Shown: piece after piece, positions 17,579-27,092 of the stretch
Layout of the letters: each line of letters starts with the position of its first letter
Position numbering within the stretch: position 1 is the stretch's first letter
Assembly (NCBI GenBank): GCA_040880305.1
Contig: JBBDIP010000043.1
Span: 30,964 to 94,963 of the forward strand
Source of the DNA: JBBDIP01 sp040880305
GTDB lineage: Bacteria; Bacillota; Sulfobacillia; Fermentithermobacillales; Fermentithermobacillaceae
Length of the DNA stretch: 64,000 nucleotides
Reading direction: 5' to 3'
The notes under the pieces: model-generated
What the model saw: the letters and a program-made list of their open reading frames with translations, nothing else
The model's database searches: none
Told to the model about the DNA's origin: nothing
Made by a program: the position numbers and the translations under genes

Positions 17579-18867
17579 TGTTGGAGGCGATCGTCCAAGC
17601 CCTCAAGGGTAACAAGGGGGTTCACGACTGGCAGATCCGGAAGGTCCGCACCGTCCAGCATGAGATCTACCTCATCGGCGAATCGGTGGAGAGCGAGCGC
17701 TCAGTCCTAGCTGAAACCGCCGCCGTGATCCTATACCACGATCAGGATGGGAAGAGAGGCTCGTCAACACTGACCTTTGCCTCTGGTGAGATGGAGGATT
17801 GCGCGGCCAGGATCGATCGAGCGGTGTACATGGCTTCTCTGGCCGGGAACCCTGCTCATGCCTTGCCCGGGCCGTTCGTTCAACCGGACGTCCGAGTAAG
17901 GGATGCCGCTCTCGCCGAGCGTCCAGGTGAGACCATCGAGGGGTGGCGCGGAGCGCTTCTAACCACAGTCAAGTCCGAACCCAAGGTTAGGCTGTCGGCT
18001 GCCGAGTTCTTTGTCTATGACGACCAGATCGAGTTCCTGAACAGCCAGGGCGCCGCGTACTCATATCCGGCGACCCGCGCCTTCATGGAGTTTGTCCTGG
18101 TCTCCCGAGATGAAGGGCTTGAGTCTGAGAACTACCACTCGTTGAGGGTACGTTCAGCCGCGGACCTGGACATGGCAGCAGTGGCGGGGGAGCGGGCGGC
18201 CTTCGCCCGCGACATGCTGCGTGTCTCTATGCCCAAGACGCAGACCGGTCCCGTAGTCATCAGCGGGGACTCGTTGGGCAACCTGTTCGATCCTTTCTTC
18301 TCCCGATCCGATGCCCGGTCGCTCTACCGCGGCATCTTCAAGACCAAGATCGGCGACAGCCTGCTTAGCCAGGAGATCAAGGGCGATGGGCTCGACCTGG
18401 CAATCGACAGGACGATTCCCTTTGGGACGCTTTCCGCCCCCGCCGATGAGGAGGGATTGCCTGCGCAGCGTGTAGAGATCCTCAAGGGTGGCCGCGTCCG
18501 GAGCATCATGGCGAACAAGAGGTTCGCCGACTACTTGGGCATTCGGGCCACAGGCACTTCCGGCAACGTCGTGGTCGGACCCGGGACCGCTTCCGAGGCG
18601 GAGCTAATCCAGGGCCCGGGAATCCAATTGGTCTCTTTCGCTGACCTCCGAGCGAACCCAGTGACCGGCGACTTCGTGAGCGAAATCAGGCTGGGATACG
18701 AAATTGGGGCCGCCGGGACCAAGCGGCCGCTGAAGGGCGGGTCTGTCGCCGGCAACGTGCTCGACGCCTTCTGCGATTGCCGGATGAGCAGGGAAATGAT
18801 GAAGTCAGGCGACTACCATGGACCGAAGTCCATCCGGTTCAACAAGCTTGTGATCTCGGGGGAGTGA
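17578..18867 (+). CDS. pmbA: TldE/PmbA-family protein, partner of TldD
   Basis: This 429-residue protein belongs to the same TldD/PmbA superfamily but has no HExxxH motif, as expected for the non-metal subunit. Recognisable parts are YDDQIEFLNSQG, GPVVISGDSLGNLFDPFF and a C-terminal beta-rich half with GSVAGNVLDAF. Its ATG shares bases with the stop of the TldD gene. The pair should act as one cytoplasmic protease. The stop is two bases from that of the convergent MATE gene. Confidence 0.87.
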   Translation: MLEAIVQALKGNKGVHDWQIRKVRTVQHEIYLIGESVESERSVLAETAAVILYHDQDGKRGSSTLTFASGEMEDCAARIDRAVYMASLAGNPAHALPGPFVQPDVRVRDAALAERPGETIEGWRGALLTTVKSEPKVRLSAAEFFVYDDQIEFLNSQGAAYSYPATRAFMEFVLVSRDEGLESENYHSLRVRSAADLDMAAVAGERAAFARDMLRVSMPKTQTGPVVISGDSLGNLFDPFFSRSDARSLYRGIFKTKIGDSLLSQEIKGDGLDLAIDRTIPFGTLSAPADEEGLPAQRVEILKGGRVRSIMANKRFADYLGIRATGTSGNVVVGPGTASEAELIQGPGIQLVSFADLRANPVTGDFVSEIRLGYEIGAAGTKRPLKGGSVAGNVLDAFCDCRMSREMMKSGDYHGPKSIRFNKLVISGE

Positions 18868-18869
18868 AA

Positions 18870-20336
18870 CTAGACTCGGATCTCCTTCCACTTCCCCGTC
18901 CCAAATCGCCACCTGAACAGCAGTGAGCGCAAGATGAGATCCAGGACCATGGCGTACCATGCTCCTTGCAGGTGCAGGCCAAGAGTTCCCACCAACAGGT
19001 AGGTCAAGACCACCCGTACGCCCCAGGCGCTGGCGCCGGTAATGTACATGACCCACGCGGTGTCGCCCGCGCCACGCAGGCTGCCCGCAAGGACGTGGTT
19101 CACCGCCATGAACGGTTGCGCAATCGCTACGATTCGCACGACGCTGGCTCCCAAAGCAACAACCTCGGGGTTGTCGGGGATGAACAGCTTCACCACGACC
19201 GGAGCGAAGATGAACAGCAAGACACCGGCGCAGCCCATGGCGAGGGTGGCAATCTGTTGGGAGCGTCTGGCGGCCTTCTCCGCGTTCACATGATCGCCCG
19301 CCCCCAGGTACTGGCCCACAAGAGTAGTAGCGGTGGCCCCGAAACTAAAGCCCAGGACAAGCGATATGGACTCGGTGCGAAGCGCGATTTGGTGCGCAGC
19401 GTAGGCGGCGGTGCCGAGGCCTGCGATTGCTCTGGTGTACACAAGCTGGGCCCCGCGAAGGGTGAGCCTTTCGCCCGAGGCGGGTACGCCAATACGCAGC
19501 ACATTACCCAGCGCCTCTTTGTCGGGCCTGAAAGACCCTTTCAACCACTCCTTCAGGGGGTTCGGACGGGTTGTAGTGATGCCGATTATCATAAGCATCC
19601 CGACGAACCTGGCGAAGGCGGTTGCCAGTCCGGCGCCTTCGGCGTCCATCTGGGGGAATCCGTAGTTGCCGCCGATGAGCAGGTAATTGCCGACCAAATT
19701 CAGGCCGTTCACGACCATCCCGACCCACATCGGCAGCTTGGTGTCGCCTGAACCGCGCAGACCTGCGGCGAAGGTCATGGTCACATACTCGAAGACCAAA
19801 GACAGGCCCTTCCACCAGAAGTACTTGGTGCCCTGCGCGATTACATCCGCCTCGGCTCCCATGAGCTTAAGGCAGGTCCCTGCGAACGCAGAGAAGATGA
19901 GGAAGGAGATGATGCCGATGACGGCCGCGATAAGCAGGGATTGTCGCAAAGTCTGTTGGGCCTCTTCGTTCCTGCCTGCGCCGACGCGCCGCGCGATGAC
20001 CGAGGTCGTACCGACTCTGATAGCGTCGAAGAAGCCGGTCGCGATCATCGAGATCTGGTTGGAAAGTCCGACTGCGGCGACGGCGGCCGCGCCTACTCGC
20101 CCGACCATAGCCATGTCGGCCGAATCGACGACCGACTGGAGGAGTCTTTCAGCGATGAGAGGACCCGCGAGGAACCATATGTTCTGCTCTACGCTGCGGC
20201 CGAGTAGGTCGAGCTTCCGGACTCGTCCACGCTGCAATGGCGCAGCTTCAGCTGCGGCCTCATCCGCCGGGGGCTGGACCTGGGCCTGCGATTCGTCTTT
20301 GTAGGTGTTGTCTGGTTCCTGTTGCTCTCTAGGCAT
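18870..20336 (-). CDS. MATE-family efflux transporter
   Basis: The protein has a hydrophilic N-terminal segment of about 60 residues rich in glutamine and alanine, then about twelve membrane segments in the two-lobe MATE arrangement. Landmarks are LLQSVVDSADMAMVGRVGAAA in the first lobe and the matching AGLGTAAYAAHQIALR in the second. Such proteins export cationic drugs or metabolites using sodium or proton gradients. ATG 20336 (MPREQQ) is chosen; an upstream in-frame TTG 20375 has no better ribosome site. At about 488 residues it is slightly longer than usual because of the N-terminal extension. Confidence 0.88.
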   Translation of the reverse strand: MPREQQEPDNTYKDESQAQVQPPADEAAAEAAPLQRGRVRKLDLLGRSVEQNIWFLAGPLIAERLLQSVVDSADMAMVGRVGAAAVAAVGLSNQISMIATGFFDAIRVGTTSVIARRVGAGRNEEAQQTLRQSLLIAAVIGIISFLIFSAFAGTCLKLMGAEADVIAQGTKYFWWKGLSLVFEYVTMTFAAGLRGSGDTKLPMWVGMVVNGLNLVGNYLLIGGNYGFPQMDAEGAGLATAFARFVGMLMIIGITTTRPNPLKEWLKGSFRPDKEALGNVLRIGVPASGERLTLRGAQLVYTRAIAGLGTAAYAAHQIALRTESISLVLGFSFGATATTLVGQYLGAGDHVNAEKAARRSQQIATLAMGCAGVLLFIFAPVVVKLFIPDNPEVVALGASVVRIVAIAQPFMAVNHVLAGSLRGAGDTAWVMYITGASAWGVRVVLTYLLVGTLGLHLQGAWYAMVLDLILRSLLFRWRFGTGKWKEIRV

Positions 20337-20435
20337 TGAAGAAGTCCCCGCTCGGATATTTAGGGTACAAAACAATCACCAAGAATCATATTACGCCCAG
20401 CGTGCAAAGGTCAACGTGTCAGAAGGAGAGCGATC

Positions 20436-20669
20436 CTGCTGAGAGTCACCAAGACTGACCTCCGGATGACGGCTTGGTCCAGCACCCGGTTTCCCGGGTT
20501 TGCGCTCGGCGGAATCCCCTACGGAGGGGTTGGCGTCGTCGTGATGTGTTCAACCAGGTCTCTCAGGGGGATCATACTGATCGAGACAGGGAAGAAGAAG
20601 TACGGCGTGACCCCAGCCGACGAGGCGGAGTTCCTCTCGGAATTGGAGGGGTTCTTGGAGGCGCGGTGA
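20436..20669 (+). CDS. Small PH-domain-like protein (possible CTG start)
   Basis: This short protein of about 77 residues reads LRVTKTDLRMTAWSSTRF, then hydrophobic and glycine-rich GGVGVVVMC, ending ADEAEFLSELEGFLEAR. The pattern resembles bacterial PH-like domains (beta strands and a final amphipathic helix). AGAAGGAG at 20421-20428 points to CTG 20436 as start; ATG 20466 is the first conventional codon but lacks a site and cuts the first strand. Its stop overlaps the start of the following membrane-protein gene (TGATG type), so the two are coupled. The function is unknown. Confidence 0.6.
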   Translation: MLRVTKTDLRMTAWSSTRFPGFALGGIPYGGVGVVVMCSTRSLRGIILIETGKKKYGVTPADEAEFLSELEGFLEAR

Positions 20670-21370
20670 TGAACGGGATCCTCTGGGTGGCGGTAGCGGT
20701 GACCATCGTGGTCGGGGCGATTGCCGCGTGGACCTGGGATGCTTGGAGCAGGGACCGCAATATCCTGATCGCGTTCCTCATCGGGCTACCGCTCAGCGCG
20801 CTGGCGAATGTCTACGTGAAGACCCCGGTCATCACCGGCATTGAGCGTATCACCTGGCCTTCGGTGTCCGGCTCCGCTCCGTGGAGGTTCCTTTGGTTGG
20901 TGCTCTGGGTCGCGCCTTTGGTGGAGGAGGCGGCCAAACTTTTGCCCCTGGCAGTGCCCGATATCCGGCAGTCCCTTGCCTCGCCGCGGATGCCCTTTCG
21001 GTATGGGATGGCTTCAGGGTTTGGGTTTGGGTTGGGCGAAGCGTGGTACCTGGCCTGGGGGATATCCCAGAGCCGGATGGACGCCGGCCTGCCGTTTTAT
21101 TACTTCACGGGCTTCATGTCCGAGCGCCTGCTTGTTGCGTTCGCTCACGGTGTCATGACTTCAGTGGCCGTAAATGGCGTCGCCTCGAGCGGCGCCTCAG
21201 CGCCAGGCGGATACGCGGGAGCGGTCGCGCTTCACGCACTGCTCAACGCCGGCGCGCTTGCATATCAGGCGGGTCTCATCGGTTCTTCTGCTTCAAACAT
21301 TGCCATGCTGGTCTCCATCATCGTATTGGCAGTCGTCTTCGAGAGAATGCGGCAAGTCGTGAATGTTTAG
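20669..21370 (+). CDS. PrsW/CPBP-like intramembrane protease-family protein
   Basis: The 233-residue protein has about seven hydrophobic segments and the motif set of PrsW/CPBP glutamic-type membrane proteases: EEAAKLLPL near residue 86, GFGFGLGEAWYLAWG near 118, FAHGVMTSV near 155 and HALLNAG near 187. The paired glutamates and the two histidines would form the metal or catalytic site within the membrane. ATG 20669 has GGAGG at 20657-20661 and overlaps the preceding stop. A YhfC-like protein is an alternative. No partner anti-sigma factor is adjacent. Confidence 0.7.
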   Translation: MNGILWVAVAVTIVVGAIAAWTWDAWSRDRNILIAFLIGLPLSALANVYVKTPVITGIERITWPSVSGSAPWRFLWLVLWVAPLVEEAAKLLPLAVPDIRQSLASPRMPFRYGMASGFGFGLGEAWYLAWGISQSRMDAGLPFYYFTGFMSERLLVAFAHGVMTSVAVNGVASSGASAPGGYAGAVALHALLNAGALAYQAGLIGSSASNIAMLVSIIVLAVVFERMRQVVNV

Positions 21371-21434
21371 CACACAGTAGGAAACAGCCCGTCCTCGGCG
21401 AAGATGTAACCGTCAGAAAGGAGTGACCCCTACC

Positions 21435-24002
21435 ATGGCGGCAAAAGCACCCTCTCCCAAGATCACTACCCCCGAAGAGTTTTTCGGCTATAGGCTTGGT
21501 TCTGACAGGAAGATCGCGCGTTGGGACAAGATCGTCGAGTACTTCTACAAGATTCAGTCCGAATCAAACGCCGTAAAGGTGGTGGACATGGGCCCGTCCA
21601 CCGAAGGCAACCCATTCCTCCTCACGATCATCTCGTCTCCCGAGAACCTTGCGAATCTGGAGCATTACAGGGAGATCAACGGGAAGATCGCCGATCCCCG
21701 CGGCCTCACCGAGGAGGCAGTCAAGGCGCTGGTCAAAGAGGGCAAGGCGGTGGTGTGCCAAAGCATGAGCCTTCACGCCACCGAGATCGGCGGAACCCAG
21801 ATGGCTCCCGAACTTGCCTATGACCTCATTGCCGGCGACTGTGAGGACAACAAGCGGATCCTCGAAAACGTCATTTTCCTCATGGTTCCGTGCTTCAACC
21901 CTGACGGCCAGATCATGGTCACAGACTGGTACGACAAGTGGCTGGGGACAGAGTACGAGGGCGGCAATACGCCGTTTTTGTACCACAAGTACGCGGGCCA
22001 CGACAACAACCGCGACGCGTTCGCATTGAACCTTCCTGAGTCCCGCTACATGGCGAAACTTGTGTTTACCGAGTGGCACCCGCAGGCTTACCAGGACCAC
22101 CACCACATGGGGCCCAACGGCGCCCGCCTGTTCCTTGCGCCCTACTCCGACGCTATCCGCCCTCATGCCGACCCCTTGGTGTGGCGCGAGGACTCGTGGT
22201 TTGGCGCGCACATGGCGTACACCCTCGAGGAGCAAGGCAAGACCGGCATCCTCAACAACGCCCAGTACCCCGGGTGGGGCCATTTCGGTTTCCACTGGAT
22301 CACGACTCACCACAACATAGCAGGCATGCTGACCGAATCAGCCAGCGCCAGGCTCGCGACCCCGCTGTACGTGCACCCTCACCAGCTCCGCGGGGCCAGC
22401 CAGAAGACGATGCCCAAGTACGAGGCCCAGACCAACTTCCCGCACCCCTGGCCGGGCGGATGGTGGCGCCTGCGTGACATAGTTGAGCAGCAGAAGATTT
22501 CCGCGTGGGCCCTCTTGGACATCTGCGCCAGGTACAGGGAGAAAGTCCTTTGGAACGCCTACCTCAAGGCCTCGCGCCAGACGGTGCGCGGCGCCGAAGG
22601 GAAGCCTTATGCCTTTGCCATTTCGCCGTGCAGGAACAATGACCCGCTCACAGCGCTAAAACTGGTCGAGCTGATGCTCCTCCAGGGCGCGGAGGTGAAG
22701 CGGTCGAAGAAGGAGTTCAGGGTCGGCGGCCAAGTATTCCCCGAGGGCACCTACGTCCTCTTCATGGATCAGCCCAAGATGGGTGTCCTGAAGTTCCTCT
22801 TGGGGCGCACATTCTACCCGGACAGCTACTGGACCAGGAACCCCGACGGCTCGCCAATCATGTACGATACCGCGACCGATACAATCGGGGAGTTCATGGG
22901 CGTGGACGTGGTCGCCATCGATCCCAAGTTCGCGGGCGAGTTCGAGGTCGTGACCAAGGTCTCGAAGGTACAGCCCGAGGTCAAAGACGCGGCCGGTTAT
23001 CTGCTGGATCCCAGGCTCAACGACACCTTCCTGGCCGTCAACCGCCTCCTCAACAAGGGCGCCAAGATATGGAGGCTGGACGGGCCCGTCAAGGGGAGCG
23101 AGGATGCGCACTGCTCTTGCGCTCCTCTCGTTGGCGCCTTCTACGTTGAAAGCGTCGCTGGCCTCAAGGACACCATCCTGGGTGTCTCCAAGGACTTCGG
23201 CGTGCCGTTCATCCCGGTGAGCGCAGCGCCTGACGTAACCAAGCGCGAGGTCAAGCACCTCCGCGTCGGCATGTACCAGAGGTACTGGGGCGGCAACATG
23301 GATGAAGGATGGACCCGGTATGTCCTGGATAAGTTCGAGTTCCCCTACGTGTCCATCATGGACGCCGACGTGAAAGGCGGGGAACTTGCTGATAAAGTGG
23401 ACGTTCTAATCATCCCCGGCGACAGGACCAGGCTGCTGATGGGGCCGGACAACGTCCCCGAAACCAACCCCAACGCCAGGGCATGGCCCATTCCCGCGAT
23501 GCCACCCGAGTTCAAGACGGGGCTGGGCAAGGACGGGCAGAAGGCAGTCGCCGAGTTCGTGAAGGACGGCGGCAAGCTGGTGGCGATGGATACGTCCTCG
23601 GACTGGGTCATCGAGACCTGTGGGCTGAAGGTGCGGAACGTGGTGGCTAACGCCAGTTGGAAGGACTTCTACTGCAACGGCTCCACGCTGCACGTGAACG
23701 TCCACACCTGCGACAGGCTAGCGTATGGCATGCCCGAGCAGGCGCTGGTGTTGAACCAGGGTAGCCCGACGTTCGAGATAACCGAGATGACTAAGCCCGA
23801 GGACTACCGGATCGTCGCCGAGTATCCGGCCGGCGACCTGCTTCAGAGCGGCTGGCTCATCGGTGCCGAGAAGATGGTCGGAAAGCCATGCATGATAGCC
23901 GCCAAGTGCGGTAAGGGCGAAGTCGTCCTCATCGGCTTCAGAACCCAGTTCAGGGCCCAGGCCCACGGGACGTTCAAGTTCCTGTTCAACTGCCTTCTGT
24001 AG
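21435..24002 (+). CDS. M14-family zinc carboxypeptidase-like protein
   Basis: This 855-residue protein starts with an M14 catalytic domain: zinc ligands in SLHATEIGG (H114 and E117), NNRDAFALNLPE, and the downstream histidine cluster TEWHPQAYQDHHHMG. The middle and C-terminal parts resemble the long M14 enzymes that carry a class I glutamine-amidotransferase-like beta sandwich (VDVLIIPGDRTRLL, FVKDGGKLVAMDTSS near residues 655-720). No signal peptide is visible, so a cytoplasmic peptidase or peptidoglycan-peptide hydrolase is possible. AAAGGAG lies 11 bases before ATG 21435. It leads a run of peptide-degrading genes continuing to 27.1 kb. Confidence 0.87.
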   Translation: MAAKAPSPKITTPEEFFGYRLGSDRKIARWDKIVEYFYKIQSESNAVKVVDMGPSTEGNPFLLTIISSPENLANLEHYREINGKIADPRGLTEEAVKALVKEGKAVVCQSMSLHATEIGGTQMAPELAYDLIAGDCEDNKRILENVIFLMVPCFNPDGQIMVTDWYDKWLGTEYEGGNTPFLYHKYAGHDNNRDAFALNLPESRYMAKLVFTEWHPQAYQDHHHMGPNGARLFLAPYSDAIRPHADPLVWREDSWFGAHMAYTLEEQGKTGILNNAQYPGWGHFGFHWITTHHNIAGMLTESASARLATPLYVHPHQLRGASQKTMPKYEAQTNFPHPWPGGWWRLRDIVEQQKISAWALLDICARYREKVLWNAYLKASRQTVRGAEGKPYAFAISPCRNNDPLTALKLVELMLLQGAEVKRSKKEFRVGGQVFPEGTYVLFMDQPKMGVLKFLLGRTFYPDSYWTRNPDGSPIMYDTATDTIGEFMGVDVVAIDPKFAGEFEVVTKVSKVQPEVKDAAGYLLDPRLNDTFLAVNRLLNKGAKIWRLDGPVKGSEDAHCSCAPLVGAFYVESVAGLKDTILGVSKDFGVPFIPVSAAPDVTKREVKHLRVGMYQRYWGGNMDEGWTRYVLDKFEFPYVSIMDADVKGGELADKVDVLIIPGDRTRLLMGPDNVPETNPNARAWPIPAMPPEFKTGLGKDGQKAVAEFVKDGGKLVAMDTSSDWVIETCGLKVRNVVANASWKDFYCNGSTLHVNVHTCDRLAYGMPEQALVLNQGSPTFEITEMTKPEDYRIVAEYPAGDLLQSGWLIGAEKMVGKPCMIAAKCGKGEVVLIGFRTQFRAQAHGTFKFLFNCLL

Positions 24003-24080
24003 TCTTGGTCAAGGAGAGCTGATGGATTGGAGTGGGGCCCGATTTTGGGCCCCATGTTCAATAGAGGAGGAATCTCTGGC

Positions 24081-25691
24081 ATGGCCGATCATCAGGAAGT
24101 TATGTCCCGCAATGGCATGGTATCCAGCGCCCACCCGCTTGCCTCACAGGCCGGGGTCGGGATGCTGAGGAGCGGCGGGAACGCGGTGGACGCCGCAGTT
24201 GCCGCCGCGTTCGCCATCGGCGTGGCAGAGCCTTTCACCTCCGGTATCGGTGGTGGAGGGTTCATGCTGGTGAGGATGGCCGAAGCGAGTGCGGGACGGA
24301 ACCAGACCGCTTTCATCGACTACCGCGAAGTCGCTCCCAAATCTGCCACCCCCAATATGTACGAGGTCGTTAACGGCCAGGTATTAGGCCGGGAGAACGA
24401 GATAGGACACAAGGCGGTGGCCGTGCCCGGGTCGGTGGCCGGGATGGCCAAGGCCCTTGAACTGTACGGGACCAAGTCGCTATCCGAAGTCATTGAACCT
24501 GCCGCCGAACTTGCTGATAGAGGGATCCCTGTCGGACCCTTCCTCAAGACGGCCATGGGCCGAAACGTCGACAGGCTGCGCAAGTTCTCTCACGCCGCGC
24601 GCATCTATCTGAAGGGGGGACAACCCTTCGAGTTGGGAGACACCCTGGTCAACCCCGATTACGCCCGCACTTTGCGGTTGATTGGGGAGAAAGGCCCCGA
24701 AGCCTTCTACCAGGGGGAGATCGCTCAGGCCCTAGCACGGGAGATGGAGGCCCACGGCGGACTCGTGAGTCTCGAGGATCTGAAGTCGTACCGGCCCGTT
24801 CTTAGGCAACCTGTTAGAGGGACATATCGGAGCTACGAGATCATATCGTCCCCTCCGCCAAGTTCAGGTGGCACACATGTGGTTGAGATTTTGAACATGC
24901 TGGAGGGTTTTGACGTGCGCGGGATGGGGCACGGTTCTCCCGAATCGCTGCACCTTCTGGCTGAGGCGTTTAGGCGCGCCTTCGCTGACCGCCAAGCGTT
25001 CATGGGCGATCCCGCTTTCGTGAAGATCCCCCTCCAAGGCTTGCTCAGCAAGGATTATGCTCGTGACAGGATCGCAGGTTTCGATCCGGCGCGTGCTGCG
25101 AGAGGTGACGCCGGGCGCCCCTCCAACTACGAAGGCCACAGCACGACCCATCTTTCGGTCATGGATAGCCGGGGAAACGCGGTCTCGCTCACTCAGACAG
25201 TCGAGAGTTTCTTTGGTTGCGGTGTGGTCTTGCCCGGATATGGGTTCATCTTGAACGACCAGATGCACGACCTGGACCCCGTGCCGGGCGGTCCCAACAG
25301 CGTGGCGCCGGGAAAGAAACCGCTGTCCAGCATGTCTCCTACAATTGTACTAAGAGACGGCCGGCCATTCCTCGCGGTGGGCTCACCAGGCAGCAAGAGG
25401 ATCATCACAGCGGTTGCGCAAGTCCTCTCCAACGTACTGGACCACGGCATGGGCATTCAGCAGGCCATCAACTCGCCGCGTATTCATGTGGAGGATGACC
25501 CGCTGTTCCTGGAAGGGCGAATCGCGGAGAGCACGCGAGAGGGACTCCGGGCAAGAGGCCACCATCTGGAGATCAGGTCCGACCTGGACTATTTCTTTGG
25601 GGGAGCGCACGGAGTACTTCTTGATGTTCGGTCCAGCGAGTTTCACGGCGGAGCGGACCCCAGAAGGGACGGCAGGGCGGTAGGGGTCTAG
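24081..25691 (+). CDS. ggt: Gamma-glutamyltransferase
   Basis: The 536-residue protein has the N-terminal GGNAVDAAVAAAFAIGV and the autoprocessing site HSTTHLSV, in which Thr355 is the expected nucleophile after cleavage into large and small subunits. Later motifs include SLTQTVES, GFILNDQM and the oxyanion-region PLSSMSPT, all classical. The enzyme hydrolyses or transfers gamma-glutamyl groups from glutathione or gamma-glutamyl peptides. AGAGGAGG (24063-24070) supports ATG 24081, ten bases downstream, over an upstream ATG. No signal peptide is seen, so unlike many homologues it may be cytoplasmic. Confidence 0.92.
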   Translation: MADHQEVMSRNGMVSSAHPLASQAGVGMLRSGGNAVDAAVAAAFAIGVAEPFTSGIGGGGFMLVRMAEASAGRNQTAFIDYREVAPKSATPNMYEVVNGQVLGRENEIGHKAVAVPGSVAGMAKALELYGTKSLSEVIEPAAELADRGIPVGPFLKTAMGRNVDRLRKFSHAARIYLKGGQPFELGDTLVNPDYARTLRLIGEKGPEAFYQGEIAQALAREMEAHGGLVSLEDLKSYRPVLRQPVRGTYRSYEIISSPPPSSGGTHVVEILNMLEGFDVRGMGHGSPESLHLLAEAFRRAFADRQAFMGDPAFVKIPLQGLLSKDYARDRIAGFDPARAARGDAGRPSNYEGHSTTHLSVMDSRGNAVSLTQTVESFFGCGVVLPGYGFILNDQMHDLDPVPGGPNSVAPGKKPLSSMSPTIVLRDGRPFLAVGSPGSKRIITAVAQVLSNVLDHGMGIQQAINSPRIHVEDDPLFLEGRIAESTREGLRARGHHLEIRSDLDYFFGGAHGVLLDVRSSEFHGGADPRRDGRAVGV

Positions 25692-25745
25692 CTCGGTAGC
25701 AGCGAATTCGGTAAGGCGCGAACTTCGACACCGGGAGGGCTGTAC

Positions 25746-27092
25746 ATGGAGAAGCAAGACTGGACGGCATTTGAGCAGTACGTTCAACAGGTTATGACGG
25801 ACAACCACATGGTCGGAGCGGCGGTGGCGGTAGGCGACCCAAAGGAAGTCCTGTACGCCAAGGGCTTTGGTGTCAAGAATGTGAACTTGGGGGAGCCGGT
25901 GACGCCCGAGACGATTTTTGGCTGCGCCTCCGTCAGCAAGTCCTTTACCGCGATGGCCATATCTCAACTGGCCGACCGGGGGCTACTCTCGGTTGACGAT
26001 CCGGTCACAAAGCACATCCCCGAGTTCAGCCTCACCGGCGTGGGCGACATGCAAGACGTGAAGATGCGCCACATCCTGTCCCACACCACCGGACTGCCTC
26101 CTATGAAAAGGCGCCAGGACATTACCGGTTTTGACCGGCACGTGGAGTATCTGGCCTCCGCCGAGTATGAGCTACTGGGCAAGCCGGGTGAGTACTTCAG
26201 CTACTGCAACGACACGTTTCTTCTAAACGGCCTCATCATCCAGCGCAAGACAGGCCAGATATACAGGCGCTACATGACGGGGCACATCCTGGATGCAGCG
26301 GGGATGAACAGGTCTACCTATAACCTTGAGGAGCTGGAGAAGCTCGGGGACGTCTCGACCCCGTACGTGTACAACAAGAAGACCGGAGCGCACGAGGAGC
26401 AGCCCTGGCCCGTTCTGGGGACTTACGAGGTGGGCGGGGGAGTGCGATCCTGCGTGCTGGACCTCATGAAGTACGGCCAGGTCTACCTCAACGGGGGTGT
26501 TGCGGCTAACGGCACGCGCATTGTCTCGGAAGAGGGCCTCCGGCGCATGTGGACGACTCCCATGCACAGGACTGCACGCAAGACCGACTACAATTTCGCT
26601 CTCGGTGTGACGCCTGACTACGACGGTCGCGGGATCACCCTGGTCGAGCACAGCGGTGGTCAGCCAGGTGTCTCGTCCAATTTCGGTTTTACCCCTGAGA
26701 AGGGGATAACCGCGGCGGTCCTCACCAACGTCACCGGCGTCCCGGCAGCGGCCATCTGGCTTGCGGCGGTAAACACAGTCCTAGGCCTACCCCTTTGGAC
26801 TTTGAAGAGCCTCGAGACCGAGTGGTCTGCGCCTTTGGATCACGCGACCAGGTTCTGTGGCAATTACCGGAGCGACGAGGGGGGCAACATCACGCTCGTT
26901 ATGGAAGACGGCGCCCTCAAACTCACGATGGAGGGCGAGGAGTTCCCGGTTAAGGCCAGCGACGAGCGAACCCTGTTCTTCGAGGCCCAGGGCCAGCAGC
27001 AGGTGCTGCGGTTCTACTTCGACGAGAAGAAAGACTGCGCCCATCCGTGGGCTGTGTTGGCCCACTCCAGGATGCTGAGGAGTACGCGATGA
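25746..27092 (+). CDS. Serine hydrolase of the beta-lactamase/class C family
   Basis: The 448-residue protein has the penicilloyl-serine-transferase core: S62-V-S-K65 within CASVSKSF, a tyrosine motif YCN in EYFSYCNDTF, and HSGG in the KTG position. A C-terminal beta domain follows (FCGNYRSDEGGNITLVM), as in D-aminopeptidases and esterases of this fold. No signal peptide is visible, so it is probably cytoplasmic and not a periplasmic beta-lactamase. GGGAGG precedes ATG 25746. It follows ggt closely and its stop overlaps the next small frame. Confidence 0.87.
   Translation: MEKQDWTAFEQYVQQVMTDNHMVGAAVAVGDPKEVLYAKGFGVKNVNLGEPVTPETIFGCASVSKSFTAMAISQLADRGLLSVDDPVTKHIPEFSLTGVGDMQDVKMRHILSHTTGLPPMKRRQDITGFDRHVEYLASAEYELLGKPGEYFSYCNDTFLLNGLIIQRKTGQIYRRYMTGHILDAAGMNRSTYNLEELEKLGDVSTPYVYNKKTGAHEEQPWPVLGTYEVGGGVRSCVLDLMKYGQVYLNGGVAANGTRIVSEEGLRRMWTTPMHRTARKTDYNFALGVTPDYDGRGITLVEHSGGQPGVSSNFGFTPEKGITAAVLTNVTGVPAAAIWLAAVNTVLGLPLWTLKSLETEWSAPLDHATRFCGNYRSDEGGNITLVMEDGALKLTMEGEEFPVKASDERTLFFEAQGQQQVLRFYFDEKKDCAHPWAVLAHSRMLRSTR

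Noticed and set aside
20474..21370. Upstream extension of the PrsW-like gene
   Set aside because: The first 65 codons overlap the PH-like gene in another frame and are arginine-rich; ATG 20669 has a good ribosome site.
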